Part shown: positions 15,650 to 24,624 of the stretch, piece after piece | Position numbering within the stretch: the first letter of the stretch is position 1 | Layout of the letters: each line of letters begins with the position of its first letter | Source: Tardiphaga sp. | Lineage (GTDB): Bacteria > Pseudomonadota > Alphaproteobacteria > Rhizobiales > Xanthobacteraceae | Assembly: GCA_030147505.1 (NCBI GenBank) | Contig: JASBVG010000009.1 | Coordinates: 62,001-126,000 of the forward strand | DNA length: 64,000 bases | Direction: 5' to 3' | The notes under the pieces: generated by a model | The model's input: the letters and a program-made list of their open reading frames with translations, nothing else | What the model was told of the DNA's origin: nothing | The model's database searches: none | Program-made: the position numbers and the translations under genes

Positions 15650-18319
15650 TCAGCGCGCCTCGCGCTGGGCCTCGGGCCGGTTCATGTCGAGCTGGGGCAT
15701 CTGCACCGGGCGCAGGCCGATCAATTCGGCGGTACGGATCGTGGTGTTTGTCCACCATTCGAACCGGTTGGCGCGGGAGTTCTCCAGGATCGCGATCGCC
15801 ACAGCGGACAGGAACGGCAGGCTCTGCAGCACTAGGACGGCGGCGAAAATGTAGATTTCCGTGACCTGCTTGTCGTTATTGGCGAACACCAGCACGCCGG
15901 AACTGATCAGCAGCAGCACGCCAATGACAGCCTCCCAGAAGGCCTGGAATTCGATCGAGCTTCGCGATTTGCCGCCCTTTGAGGTGACGGTGAAGGGCAG
16001 GTGGTCTTTGATCAGGCCGTCGGCAACGGCGCGCGACACCGTCCATTGCACCGACATGGCGGCGATCATGGCGCCTAGCATCTGCCACAGGCCAATCCTC
16101 ACGCGCAGGCGGTACAGGATCAGGAAGTGCGCAAGCGAGATCACGAAGGAGGCGATGATCGGCAGCGTCAGGATCTTGTCCGGAATCGCGATGCCGGCAA
16201 AGGCGATGATCGGCACCCAGACGATGTTGAGGATCGCCACCACGACGCCGAGGCTTTCCGCGCCGAGCCAGTTCAGCCAGCCGATGCCGAATTCGCGCTT
16301 TTGATCCTGGGTCATTCGGCTCGCGCCCGGCAGGAATCGGCGCCAGTGCTTCTTGATGATCTGGAAACCGCCATAGGCCCAGCGATGCCGCTGCTTGCGG
16401 AATGCCTCATAGGTGTCGGGCAGCACGCCGTAACCATAGCGTTCCTTGGTGTAATGGGTCAGCCAGCCATGCTGCATGATGGCGAGGCCGAGATCCGAGT
16501 CCTCGCAGATCGTGTCGCCGGCCCAGCCACCTGCCATGTCCATCGCCTCGCGGCGGATCAGGCACATCGTGCCGTGGACGATGATCGCATTGGCCTCGTT
16601 GCGCTGAACCATGCCGATGTCGAAGAAGCCGGCATATTCGCCGTTCATGATGTAATGCATCAGCGACGTATTCTCGTCGCGATGATCCTGCGGCGCCTGC
16701 ACGAGGCCGACGCGGGGATCATTAAAGGCGGGGACAAGGTCGCGCAGCCAGTTGGGCGTCACCACGTAGTCGGCGTCGATCACGCCGATCACTTCGGCAT
16801 CGGCCGCAGTGCGGTCCATGGCGATGCGCAGTGCGCCGGCCTTGAAGCCCTGCACCTTCTCCGCATTGATGAAGATGAAGCGCTCGCCGAGCATGCGGCA
16901 GTGATCCTGGATCGGCTGCCAATAGGCCGGGTCAGGCGTGTTATTGATGATCACCACGCATTCGAAGTTCGGGTAATCCAGCGCCGCCACCGCATCCAGC
17001 GTCAGCTTCAGCATCTCCGGCTGCTCGCGATAGGCCGGAATATGGATCGAGACTTTTGGATACTTCTGTTCGGCCTCTGCCGCGGCGAGCAGTGCGGCAC
17101 TGCGTTCGGGCGTTAGCAGGCGCAAAGGTTTCTTGCCGAAGGCGATGGCTGCAATTTCCTCGATGCGCGCGAGGGCGATCAGGATCAGCGGAATCAGCAG
17201 AATGCAGCCGAGGGTGAGCGCAAAGGCTGACCCCCAGACGAAGTAGTGGGTCTGCTGATAGGCGAAGATGGTCGCCGCCCAGGCGCCAACCGCATTGGCA
17301 GCAATGGAAAGGATCAGTGCCTGCATTAGCGTGGGGGCGACGATCTGCAGAATCGGCAGAGACAAGAGGATGCCGACCAGCAGAGCGAGGCTGGCATTCT
17401 TCCAGTAGTCGGGATTCACGACTGGACCGGTCCAGGAGAATTTCGGCTCGCGGTCGGCGTTGAGCACGCCCCAGTATGGGCCGACGCCGCCTTCAAAGAA
17501 CTTCCAGGGCTGATCGATGGCCTCGACGATGTTGTAGTCCATGCCGATCGCTTCGGCGCGTGTAACGAAGTTCCGGAGCACCACCGCCTGTTTGAATGGA
17601 CCAGGTTCGGCGCGGCGCAGATTATAGCCCTCACTCGGCCAGCCGAATTCGGCAATCACGATGCGCTTGCCCGGGAAGGTTTCACGGAGCACGCCGTAGA
17701 GATAGACGGCCTGATCGACCGCCTGCGTGTCGGTAAAGTTTTCCCAATAGGGCAGGATATGCGCAGCGATAAAGTCCACCGATGATGCAAGTTGCGGGTT
17801 GTCGCGCCAGATATTCCAGATTTCGCCGGTTGTGACGGGCACGCTGACTTGGCGCTTCACCTTGCGGATATATTCGACCAGATCGTCAATCTTCAGTTCG
17901 TCGCGATACAGCACCTCGTTGCCGACCACGATCCCAATGACGTTGGAGTTCTTCTTGGCGAGATCGACGGCGGAGGCGATTTCGCGCTCATTGCGGTCGA
18001 CATTCTTGTCGATCCAGACGCCGAGCGTCACCTTGAGGCCGAATTCATTGGCAATGGCCGGCACAATTTCGACGCCGCCGGTGGACGAATAGAGACGGAT
18101 CGCCCGCGTCATGGTCGCGAGCTTCCTGAGGTCAGCGCGGACCTTCTCGACAGTGGGAATGTTGTCGACGTCGGGATGCCCCGTGCCTTCGAACGGCGCA
18201 TAGGAGTAGCTGGGCACGATGCCCTTGAAGTCGGGGGCATCCTGCTTTTCACGCAGCAGTGCCCAGAGGCCGGCATGAAGAGCAGTGATGAGCAATATAA
18301 CGGCGACGACAGCGCGCAT
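15650..18319 (-). CDS. ndvB: Cyclic beta-glucan synthase: GH17-like domain fused to a membrane GT2 glycosyltransferase (NdvB type)
   Basis: 889 residues. An N-terminal helix is followed by a periplasmic glycoside-hydrolase-17-like domain (about 30-300) with both acidic residues in place: GNEVLYR (E135) and IAEFGWPS (E224). After two or three helices comes a processive family-2 glycosyltransferase domain (about 420-660) with IPAYREQ, a DAD motif near 514 and QRHRW near 643, and then further helices. This GH17 + GT2 architecture and length (about 100 kDa) match Bradyrhizobium NdvB, which makes beta-(1,3) glucan chains from UDP-glucose for cyclic beta-(1,3),(1,6)-glucans of the periplasm. These act in osmoadaptation and, in symbionts, nodulation. 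The neighbouring ndvC-type gene supports this. Alternative: a GT2 for another beta-glucan. Confidence 0.88.
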   Translation of the reverse strand: MRAVVAVILLITALHAGLWALLREKQDAPDFKGIVPSYSYAPFEGTGHPDVDNIPTVEKVRADLRKLATMTRAIRLYSSTGGVEIVPAIANEFGLKVTLGVWIDKNVDRNEREIASAVDLAKKNSNVIGIVVGNEVLYRDELKIDDLVEYIRKVKRQVSVPVTTGEIWNIWRDNPQLASSVDFIAAHILPYWENFTDTQAVDQAVYLYGVLRETFPGKRIVIAEFGWPSEGYNLRRAEPGPFKQAVVLRNFVTRAEAIGMDYNIVEAIDQPWKFFEGGVGPYWGVLNADREPKFSWTGPVVNPDYWKNASLALLVGILLSLPILQIVAPTLMQALILSIAANAVGAWAATIFAYQQTHYFVWGSAFALTLGCILLIPLILIALARIEEIAAIAFGKKPLRLLTPERSAALLAAAEAEQKYPKVSIHIPAYREQPEMLKLTLDAVAALDYPNFECVVIINNTPDPAYWQPIQDHCRMLGERFIFINAEKVQGFKAGALRIAMDRTAADAEVIGVIDADYVVTPNWLRDLVPAFNDPRVGLVQAPQDHRDENTSLMHYIMNGEYAGFFDIGMVQRNEANAIIVHGTMCLIRREAMDMAGGWAGDTICEDSDLGLAIMQHGWLTHYTKERYGYGVLPDTYEAFRKQRHRWAYGGFQIIKKHWRRFLPGASRMTQDQKREFGIGWLNWLGAESLGVVVAILNIVWVPIIAFAGIAIPDKILTLPIIASFVISLAHFLILYRLRVRIGLWQMLGAMIAAMSVQWTVSRAVADGLIKDHLPFTVTSKGGKSRSSIEFQAFWEAVIGVLLLISSGVLVFANNDKQVTEIYIFAAVLVLQSLPFLSAVAIAILENSRANRFEWWTNTTIRTAELIGLRPVQMPQLDMNRPEAQREAR

Positions 18320-18465
18320 CGCGACGAAACCATAACGGGGCGAAGCGGGCCGGGGTACGGACCTGTCCCCGAGGTCCGGCCAGTGGCGACGGGCAGAGGA
18401 TATCTGCCATTGAAATCAACAACTCAACTGCCGCCGTGGCGTTTTGAGGGCGGCATCCAGTTCAA

Positions 18466-18496
18466 ATGCGCACCGCACTCGCGCGGCGGTGCGCAT
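18466..18496. repeat. Perfect 11-bp inverted repeat between ndvB and the upstream gene
   Basis: ATGCGCACCGC (18466-18476) and GCGGTGCGCAT (18486-18496) flank a 9-base loop. It sits 22 bases beyond the stop codon of the minus-strand gene at 18519-19091. No T-run follows on either strand, so it is terminator-like or a 3'-end stabiliser or processing hairpin, not a classic terminator. Confidence 0.55.
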
Positions 18497-18518
18497 AATT
18501 GTCGAGCTTATTTTGAGC

Positions 18519-19091
18519 TCACTTGGGCGCTTCGGCCGGCTTGGCTTCCGGCTTCGCATCGGTCGGTGCAGGCTGGGCAGCGGGAGCAGCCGGCGCCGGA
18601 GCCGTGGGCTGCGTCAGCGCTGCCGGCTGCGGAGTGGCATTCGGATTGATCCAGCAGGCATGAACGTGACGGTTGAGGCTGTCCGCGACCTTCGGGTCGA
18701 TCGCCGGGCCGAACTTCACGAGGCAGCGGAAGGTCGCCTGCACATGGCCGCCGGGGCAGCCGAAACGGTCATAGAGGTCGAGATGGCGGAAGGCGGTGTC
18801 GAGATCGTCGCGCCACATCAAAACAACGACGCGGCGGCCGAGCCAGACGCATTCTGGATTGCCGGCCGGTCCATTGATCGCCTGAGTCGCCTCCACGAAC
18901 TCGTCGGCGCGCTTCTGGCCTTCGCGGGCGACCTCGGCCGGGGTGGGGCCACTCGTCGCAGCCTTCTGCTCCTGGGCCCGGACGGTGCTGACGGGTGCGA
19001 CGACAGCGCTCGCACCGAGCAGGATAGCGAAGGCGGACATAGCCAGACGACGCGTAACCACAGATTGGAACCCGAACACCAGTCGACCCAT
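18519..19091 (-). CDS. Secreted protein of the beta-glucan locus, possible glucan biosynthesis accessory protein
   Basis: 190 residues from ATG 19091, which has GGGGA 5 bases upstream. A signal peptide (about residues 1-40) ends at VRAQEQ. The mature domain holds three cysteines (NPECVW, FGCPGG, FRCLV) plus HACWINP, and a Pro/Ala/Lys-rich tail of about 40 residues. It lies between the ndvB- and ndvC-type genes, and proteins in this place in Bradyrhizobium are commonly labelled beta-(1,3),beta-(1,6)-glucan biosynthesis proteins (recollection, not searched). A third locus gene called ndvD has been described in B. japonicum; I cannot confirm that this is it. Periplasmic location is well supported; a role in glucan export or modification is inference. 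Confidence 0.75.
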   Translation of the reverse strand: MGRLVFGFQSVVTRRLAMSAFAILLGASAVVAPVSTVRAQEQKAATSGPTPAEVAREGQKRADEFVEATQAINGPAGNPECVWLGRRVVVLMWRDDLDTAFRHLDLYDRFGCPGGHVQATFRCLVKFGPAIDPKVADSLNRHVHACWINPNATPQPAALTQPTAPAPAAPAAQPAPTDAKPEAKPAEAPK

Positions 19092-19397
19092 AAAGTCCCC
19101 GATAAAGTTGGCCGTCAGCCTTTCGACATCGTCGCGACATGACGTGCAAATGGGTCTCCAATGCGGCGGAGACCTCAGGTGAATCCCATGACGGACATTT
19201 TCAATTTTGTCCAGAACGTCCGAAGTTGGTCTCATTTCCATGGCGAGAGAGGGCGGCCGTCGCCCGATCGTTGTTGTGGTGCACTTGGCAGATCGGCGCC
19301 GACAAGCTAATCGACGGACGTTTTCTGGAGGACGGAACCCATTTCCTATCGCACGCCGCTGGCGCTTCTCCTTGTCTCACTCGGTACGATCGCAGCG

Positions 19398-20960
19398 GTG
19401 TGGTGGTGGCTGGCCACGCCGGTCTCGCTCGTGCGCGCCCCGATCGATCCCGCCGCCAAGCTGGAATGTGTGTCCTATGCGCCGTTCCGCGGCGAGCAGA
19501 CACCGCTGAACTCGACAGCTATCATTCCGGCCGCGCAGATCGCCGCCGACATGGCGCAGCTGGCGCAGCTCTCGAAATGCGTGCGCACCTATTCCATCGA
19601 CAACGGTCTGGATCAGGTGCCGGAGCAGGCGGCCAAGGTCGGCCTCAAGGTGCTTCAGGGCGTCTGGCTAGGCAGCAACCGCTTGAAGAACGCCGCTCAG
19701 ATCGCCGGCGTGGTGGAATTGACCAAGCAGTTTCCGAACGTCATTACGGGCGTCGTCGTGGGCAATGAAGTGCTGCTGCGCGGCGAAATGACGGCCGCCG
19801 ATCTGGTCGGCAATATCCGGTCGATGAAGGCTCAGGTCGGCAAGCTGCCGGTGACCTATGCCGATGTCTGGGAGTTCTGGCTGAAGAATCGCGAGCTGTA
19901 TGACGCCGTCGATTTCGTCACCATCCACATCCTCCCATATTGGGAAGATCTCCCGATACGCGCCAAGTATGCTGCCGCGCATGTCGATTCGATCCGCAAG
20001 CGTGTCGCCGTGGCGTTCCCGGGCAAGGAGATCCTGATCGGCGAGACCGGCTGGCCGAGTGCCGGCCGCATGCGTGAGGGCGCGCTGCCGTCCCGCGACA
20101 ACCAGGCCCGGGTGGTGTCGGAAATCCTTGATCTCGCCAAGCGCGAGGGATTTCGCGTTAATCTGATCGAAGCCTATGACCAGCCATGGAAGCGCGATCT
20201 CGAAGGCACCGTGGGCGGCTATTGGGGACTTTATGACGCCGACGCCCGTGCGCTGAAATATCCAGCGGGCGTGCCGATCAGCAACTATCCCGCTTGGAAA
20301 CTGCATATGAGCCTAGGTCTTGGCCTGAGCGTATTGGTGTTTCTGACCGGCATGCTGACCCTGCGCCGCAAACCGTGGTCGCCGCGATTCTCGGCGTGGC
20401 TGACTGTGGCGGTTTCCGCGACTGTTGCCGGCGCTCTGCTCGGGGTTGCTGTGGATAAGCTGCTCTATGAAAGCTATGGCGTCGGCCGCTGGATGCAGTG
20501 GGGTGCGCTGCTGGCTGCGGGCGTGCTGTCACCGCTGCTCTGCGCCTATGCGACCATGTCGGGGCGTTCGCTGCCGACGTTCCTCGAGTTGTTGGGGCCG
20601 CGCCCGTATCAGAATCGCACCTTCACCACGGTCCTGCTTGGCCTGACGCTGATCGTGACAGCGCTCATCGCTGCGCAGACCGCACTCGGCTTCGTGTTCG
20701 ATCCGCGTTATCGGGATTTCCCGTTCGCCGCCTTGACCATGGCTGTGGTACCGTTCGCGGGTCTGATGACCGTGAACCGGCGTACTGCGGGGACGCGTCC
20801 GATCGCCGAAGCCACCTTTGCCGGTTTGCTGGTGGCCTCGCTTGTCTATATCGGTTTCAACGAGGGCCCGGATAACTGGCAGTCGTTGTGGACCTGCGCG
20901 ATCTATCTGCTGTTCGCTATCACGCTGTGGCGGGCGCGGGCCTCGCAAATCCAAGGATAA
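19398..20960 (+). CDS. ndvC: GH17-like beta-(1,6)-glucan synthesis membrane protein (NdvC type)
   Basis: 520 residues from the first standard start codon, GTG 19398. A GH17-like domain (about 20-290) has GNEVLLR (E124) and IGETGWPS (E216), and about six to eight helices fill the C-terminal 220 residues; there is no GT2 domain. Length and layout match Bradyrhizobium NdvC (about 62 kDa), needed for the beta-(1,6) linkages of the cyclic glucan. The start is odd: the in-frame sequence upstream encodes a good membrane anchor (TPLALLLVSLGTIAAV), and a GGAGG at 19327-19331 is placed for an ATT codon at 19341, with no ATG, GTG or TTG between the stop at 19308 and 19398. The true start may therefore be the ATT. 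The 3' end overlaps the convergent gene by 41 bases. Confidence 0.87.
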   Translation: MWWWLATPVSLVRAPIDPAAKLECVSYAPFRGEQTPLNSTAIIPAAQIAADMAQLAQLSKCVRTYSIDNGLDQVPEQAAKVGLKVLQGVWLGSNRLKNAAQIAGVVELTKQFPNVITGVVVGNEVLLRGEMTAADLVGNIRSMKAQVGKLPVTYADVWEFWLKNRELYDAVDFVTIHILPYWEDLPIRAKYAAAHVDSIRKRVAVAFPGKEILIGETGWPSAGRMREGALPSRDNQARVVSEILDLAKREGFRVNLIEAYDQPWKRDLEGTVGGYWGLYDADARALKYPAGVPISNYPAWKLHMSLGLGLSVLVFLTGMLTLRRKPWSPRFSAWLTVAVSATVAGALLGVAVDKLLYESYGVGRWMQWGALLAAGVLSPLLCAYATMSGRSLPTFLELLGPRPYQNRTFTTVLLGLTLIVTALIAAQTALGFVFDPRYRDFPFAALTMAVVPFAGLMTVNRRTAGTRPIAEATFAGLLVASLVYIGFNEGPDNWQSLWTCAIYLLFAITLWRARASQIQG

Positions 20961-21300
20961 GCAGGCCGATCGCGATGCCCGACAAAGCGATGTTGTAGAG
21001 CACAATGCCGAGACCGGCGGCGATGACGGCGCCGGTGATCAGCACGATCGACGGCCGAAGCAGATTCAGCACGGCGATGACGATCGCGGCGGTGCCGAAC
21101 ACCGAATTCTTGAACAGATAGGTCGCCACCAGCCGGCTCTTGCAGAGCATGGTCTGAGATCCCGCATCACAGGCCAGCGCCACGGTGGACATTTCGATGG
21201 CCATGTAGCGCAGGTAGATGGCGTAGCCGACGGCGGCGAAGCCGACGACGAGCAGCCACTGGACTTCGTACGGGCTAAGGCGGAAGGGATCTTTTTTCAT
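20920..21300 (-). CDS. Small four-helix membrane protein of unknown function
   Basis: 126 residues from ATG 21300 (MKKDPFRLSPYEVQWLL). Four hydrophobic segments are visible: VQWLLVVGFAAVGYAIYL, NSVFGTAAIVIAVLNLL, VLITGAVIAAGLGIVLYNIA and GIAIGLLILGF. The loop after helix 1 has two cysteines (LACDAGSQTMLC) that may face the periplasm and pair. I do not recognise the family. The 3' end overlaps the last 41 bases of the ndvC-type gene tail to tail, so the two messages are partly antisense. It belongs to the same neighbourhood as the glucan genes but a role there is only a guess. Confidence 0.72.
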   Translation of the reverse strand: MKKDPFRLSPYEVQWLLVVGFAAVGYAIYLRYMAIEMSTVALACDAGSQTMLCKSRLVATYLFKNSVFGTAAIVIAVLNLLRPSIVLITGAVIAAGLGIVLYNIALSGIAIGLLILGFARPAPATA

Positions 21301-21418
21301 GGTCCTGATTATGCTGCGGTTCGGGTCTGCGGACAAGCCGGCAAGCGCTCGCGTCACTCAAGCAAGCGTGGAATCTGCTTTAGCCTTTGCCTTCAAGTTA
21401 CTCTCAGTGAACGAGATT

Positions 21419-22672
21419 TCATTCTCGGCTGAAGCCTAGCATCATGGAGAGCGAGGGCGTTGATTTGGGCGCTTGTGCCTGGGTTTCTTCGACCGGCTTG
21501 GGCGGAGGCTGCTCCGATCGCTGTTCTGGCTTGGGCGCGGGTTCCGGTTTCGGTGCAACGCGGCGTGGCTTCGGCGGCTTGGGTGCGGCTGGGGGCGCAG
21601 CTGCGGGTTGTTCGACCGGGGCAGCCTCGTTCTTCAGAGCCAGGCGCTGGCCATCGAATACCGACGTCTCGCAGGCGCGCTTGCTCTCGGCCAAGGTGGC
21701 GCAAATGCGCGCGGCAGCGGCGGCGTCGGTGAGCGGCCCCACCACAAGGCGAAGCTGCATTCCGAGGCCATTGCTGCGTTCCCTCACCATGATGATTGGG
21801 CGCAACCCGTTCAGAGCCGCCGTTTTGGATAGGCCGTGCCAGATCGCGCGCAGACCGTCGATGGAGTTCGCGGCGCCGATATCCACCCCGAATTCGGTCC
21901 GCGCCACCGGTGTTGCCGCTTCGATTGGCGCAGTGATCGCCGCAGCCACTTGCACGGGAAGAGCTGGTTCGGGCGCCTCCGGTGCGACAGGTCGAGATTC
22001 GGCTGCTGCCGCTGCCGATCCGGGAGCCGTCGAATCTTCGGGTTTTCGTGCTGGGGAACCGGCGGACGCCATCGAGCGTGCTGACGACGTTGGCTCGATT
22101 GCGGCCTTTGCCGTGACAGCGGGGTCCGCGCTGTCAGGCGGCTTGATCGGCATACTCGGCAGGTCCGCCGGCGTCGCAGCGATCTTCGGCTCCTGTACTG
22201 TCGACGGAGGCGGTGATGGTTGGGTCGCAGGCGCCGCGATCTGCGGCGACGGTTCTCGTGGGGGCAAGAGCGGTAAGGTCTGTCGGGCGAGGATCGACCC
22301 CGTGGCCGACTCCAGGCTCTTCTCTACGGAGGTTACGCGTGTGAACAGACGATCACGGTCGCTGTTCAGGGTGTCGATGGCCTGCGAGAGACGCCGATTC
22401 TCGGCCTGCGCTTCCTTGGTCAGTCGTTGGAGTTGGTACTCCTGGCGGTTCAACGCATCGACGGCGGCGGATTGATCGCTGCGCAACTGAACCTCGTATC
22501 GGCTGGCGAGGACTGCAACTGTGATCGCACATACGGCAGTCACGCCCCAAGACCCCAACCGCCACATCAGGCGCCGGACCCCTTTCTCTTCATCCGCCAG
22601 AAATCCCGTCACCCAGCCGCCTTGCGGCTCGGCTGAGAAGGACTCCGCCCATTGGTCGCGCTTGTCAGCCAT
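21419..22672 (-). CDS. Single-pass membrane protein with coiled coil and SPOR-like C-terminal domain
   Basis: 417 residues. A cytoplasmic N-terminus of about 35 residues precedes one helix (WGVTAVCAITVAVLASRYE). A coiled coil follows at about 65-120 (ALNRQEYQLQRLTKEAQAEN...), then a long Pro/Ala/Ser-rich linker. A globular block at about 260-350 (EFGVDIGAANSIDGLRAIW ... LRLVVGPLTDAAAAARICA) resembles SPOR domains, which bind denuded septal peptidoglycan. A Pro/Lys-rich tail ends the chain. This is the layout of FtsN-like envelope proteins, but the domain match is by eye. It is transcribed divergently from glmU, the cell-wall precursor gene, which fits a cell-wall role (inference). Confidence 0.75.
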   Translation of the reverse strand: MADKRDQWAESFSAEPQGGWVTGFLADEEKGVRRLMWRLGSWGVTAVCAITVAVLASRYEVQLRSDQSAAVDALNRQEYQLQRLTKEAQAENRRLSQAIDTLNSDRDRLFTRVTSVEKSLESATGSILARQTLPLLPPREPSPQIAAPATQPSPPPSTVQEPKIAATPADLPSMPIKPPDSADPAVTAKAAIEPTSSARSMASAGSPARKPEDSTAPGSAAAAAESRPVAPEAPEPALPVQVAAAITAPIEAATPVARTEFGVDIGAANSIDGLRAIWHGLSKTAALNGLRPIIMVRERSNGLGMQLRLVVGPLTDAAAAARICATLAESKRACETSVFDGQRLALKNEAAPVEQPAAAPPAAPKPPKPRRVAPKPEPAPKPEQRSEQPPPKPVEETQAQAPKSTPSLSMMLGFSRE

Positions 22673-22831
22673 CCGACGTCTGCGTCGTCCCGTCGCCCCG
22701 AATCACGATCCAACATTATCAGGAAACCGTCGCCAAGCTGTCTTCGTGAAGCCACGGGGCGGCGGAAAGCGATTTCCGGCGGCGCCGAAAAGCCGCTATG
22801 ACGTCGGCGAAGCGGAAACGAGGATTTTGCG

Positions 22832-24184
22832 ATGACCGGCAGGACCAGCCTTACGATTGTACTCGCGGCCGGCGAGGGTACGCGCATGCGATCGTCATTG
22901 CCGAAGGTGCTGCATCAGGTGGCGAACCAGTCGCTACTCGCGCACGTGCTCTTGGCGGCGCCCCAAGGGTCGGAATCAGCGCTCGCGGTCGTGGTTGGAT
23001 CGGATCGCGAGGATGTTGCCGCTGAAGCGACGCGTGTCCGTGCCGATGCCGCGACATTCGTCCAGCGCGAACGGCTTGGCACCGCACATGCGGTGCTGGC
23101 GGCGAAGGACGCCATGGCCAAGGGGGCGGACGATCTGCTGATTGCGTTCGGCGACACGCCATTGATTTCGGCGGCGACTTTCGAGCGGCTGCGGGCGCCG
23201 CTCAAAGACGGCGCGACCCTGGCCGTGCTCGGTTTTCGCGCGCAGGATCCGACCGGTTACGGGCGTTTGCTGGTTGAGGGCGGGCAATTGGTGGCCATTC
23301 GCGAACAGGCCGATGCGAGCGAGGCCGAACGCAAGGTCGATCTCTGCAATGCCGGCGTGATGGCTTTTGCCGGCAAAACCGCGCTCGAAGTGATCGAGAA
23401 GATCGGCAAGGCCAACAGCAAGGGCGAATACTATCTGACCGATGCAGTCGAGATCGTCCGCAGCATGGGTCTCAAGGCGACAGTCATCGAGACCGACGAA
23501 GACGAGGTTCGCGGCATCAACACCAAGGCGCAGCTCGCCGAGGTCGAGGCCATCATGCAGGCGAGGTTGCGCAGGGCGGCACTGGCTGCGGGCGTCACCA
23601 TCGTGGCGCCGGAGACGGTGTATCTTTCCGCTGACACGACCTTCGGCAAGGACGTGATGATCGAGCAATATGTGGTCATCGGGCCGGGTGTCAGCATTGG
23701 GGACGGCGCGGTCATCCACGCCTTTTCGCATCTCGTGCAGGCGGAGATTGGCAAAAATGTCTCGGTCGGCCCCTATGCGCGGCTGCGGCCCGGCACTTCG
23801 CTGGGCGAGGGCGCCCGGATCGGCAATTTCGTGGAAACCAAGGCGGCCAAACTGGCGGCTGGGGTGAAGGTCAACCACCTCACTTACATCGGAGACAGCG
23901 AGATCGGGGCAGGTGCGAATATCGGTGCGGGCACCATCACCTGCAATTATGACGGCTTCAACAAAGCCAAGACGATCATCGGCGCCGGCGCCTTCGTCGG
24001 CTCGAATTCATCACTGGTTGCGCCGGTGAAGATCGGCAGCGGTGCTTATATCGGCTCCGGCTCGGTCATTACCCGCGATGTGCCGGACGATGCGCTGGCT
24101 ATCGAGCGCAACGAGGTCGCCACCAGGGAGGGCTGGGGCAAGCGCTTCCGCGACAAATATGCGGGATTGAAGAAGCCAAAGTGA
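22832..24184 (+). CDS. glmU: Bifunctional UDP-N-acetylglucosamine pyrophosphorylase / glucosamine-1-phosphate N-acetyltransferase
   Basis: 450 residues, the usual GlmU length. The N-terminal uridylyltransferase half starts with [18 protein letters not shown], the G-x-G-T-R-M...K nucleotide-binding signature. The C-terminal half is a left-handed beta-helix with many hexapeptide repeats and the acetyltransferase site VNHLTYIGD (His about 348), then [11 protein letters not shown]. The enzyme makes UDP-GlcNAc for peptidoglycan, lipid A and nodulation-type signals in the cytoplasm. glmS, the first enzyme of the same pathway, lies 440 bases downstream on the same strand, separated by a short convergent gene. 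Confidence 0.97.
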   Translation: MTGRTSLTIVLAAGEGTRMRSSLPKVLHQVANQSLLAHVLLAAPQGSESALAVVVGSDREDVAAEATRVRADAATFVQRERLGTAHAVLAAKDAMAKGADDLLIAFGDTPLISAATFERLRAPLKDGATLAVLGFRAQDPTGYGRLLVEGGQLVAIREQADASEAERKVDLCNAGVMAFAGKTALEVIEKIGKANSKGEYYLTDAVEIVRSMGLKATVIETDEDEVRGINTKAQLAEVEAIMQARLRRAALAAGVTIVAPETVYLSADTTFGKDVMIEQYVVIGPGVSIGDGAVIHAFSHLVQAEIGKNVSVGPYARLRPGTSLGEGARIGNFVETKAAKLAAGVKVNHLTYIGDSEIGAGANIGAGTITCNYDGFNKAKTIIGAGAFVGSNSSLVAPVKIGSGAYIGSGSVITRDVPDDALAIERNEVATREGWGKRFRDKYAGLKKPK

Positions 24185-24196
24185 GGGAGGCGTCCG

Positions 24197-24412
24197 TCAG
24201 ACGCTCTCTTTCCGCTTGAGGAACCAGTTGCGGCGTGGCGGCGGTTTGACCGGCTCGTCCGGCAATGTGTTCGGTGGCAGCTCATGGGGTGGCGCGACCG
24301 TGTCTCGCATCGGCGGTGGCCAATGGGCAAGCCGACTGGTGTGCATCTCGACATGACGCAGGCGCGTTACGGCGATGGATCGAGGCTCTCTCGGATCGCG
24401 CGGCTCCCACAT
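24197..24412 (-). CDS. Short Pro/Arg-rich hypothetical protein between glmU and glmS
   Basis: 71 residues from ATG 24412 (MWEPRDPREPRSIAVTRLRH), with GGAG 8 bases upstream. The protein is basic and proline-rich and ends PPPRRNWFLKRKESV. There is no signal peptide or helix of membrane type. It faces glmU tail to tail with 12 bases between stop codons, so the frame is not a shadow of glmU. I believe similar short proteins occur in the same place in related genomes (recollection). Function unknown. Confidence 0.55.
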   Translation of the reverse strand: MWEPRDPREPRSIAVTRLRHVEMHTSRLAHWPPPMRDTVAPPHELPPNTLPDEPVKPPPRRNWFLKRKESV

Positions 24413-24624
24413 GGCACGCACTCCATTTCAGTGGAAAGCATCGTGCGAACCCGTTGAGGCTTTGTTAAACCCGTGCAGCGAAATCGTCGCATACATCCGT
24501 CGACTTGTCTCAATCGGCAATAATTCTTGAGTATCAAGGGTTTTGCGATTTTCGGTAAGAGGGACCGGATACCTGCATCGGGCCGCTTGCGCCCAATTCG
24601 TTTCCACTGGAGATCAATTCACAC

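Noticed and set aside
24185..24213. A hairpin with short T-run after glmU
   Set aside because: The stem (GCGTC/GACGC) is only five perfect pairs before a bulge, and it overlaps the end of the convergent small gene. Too weak to call a terminator.
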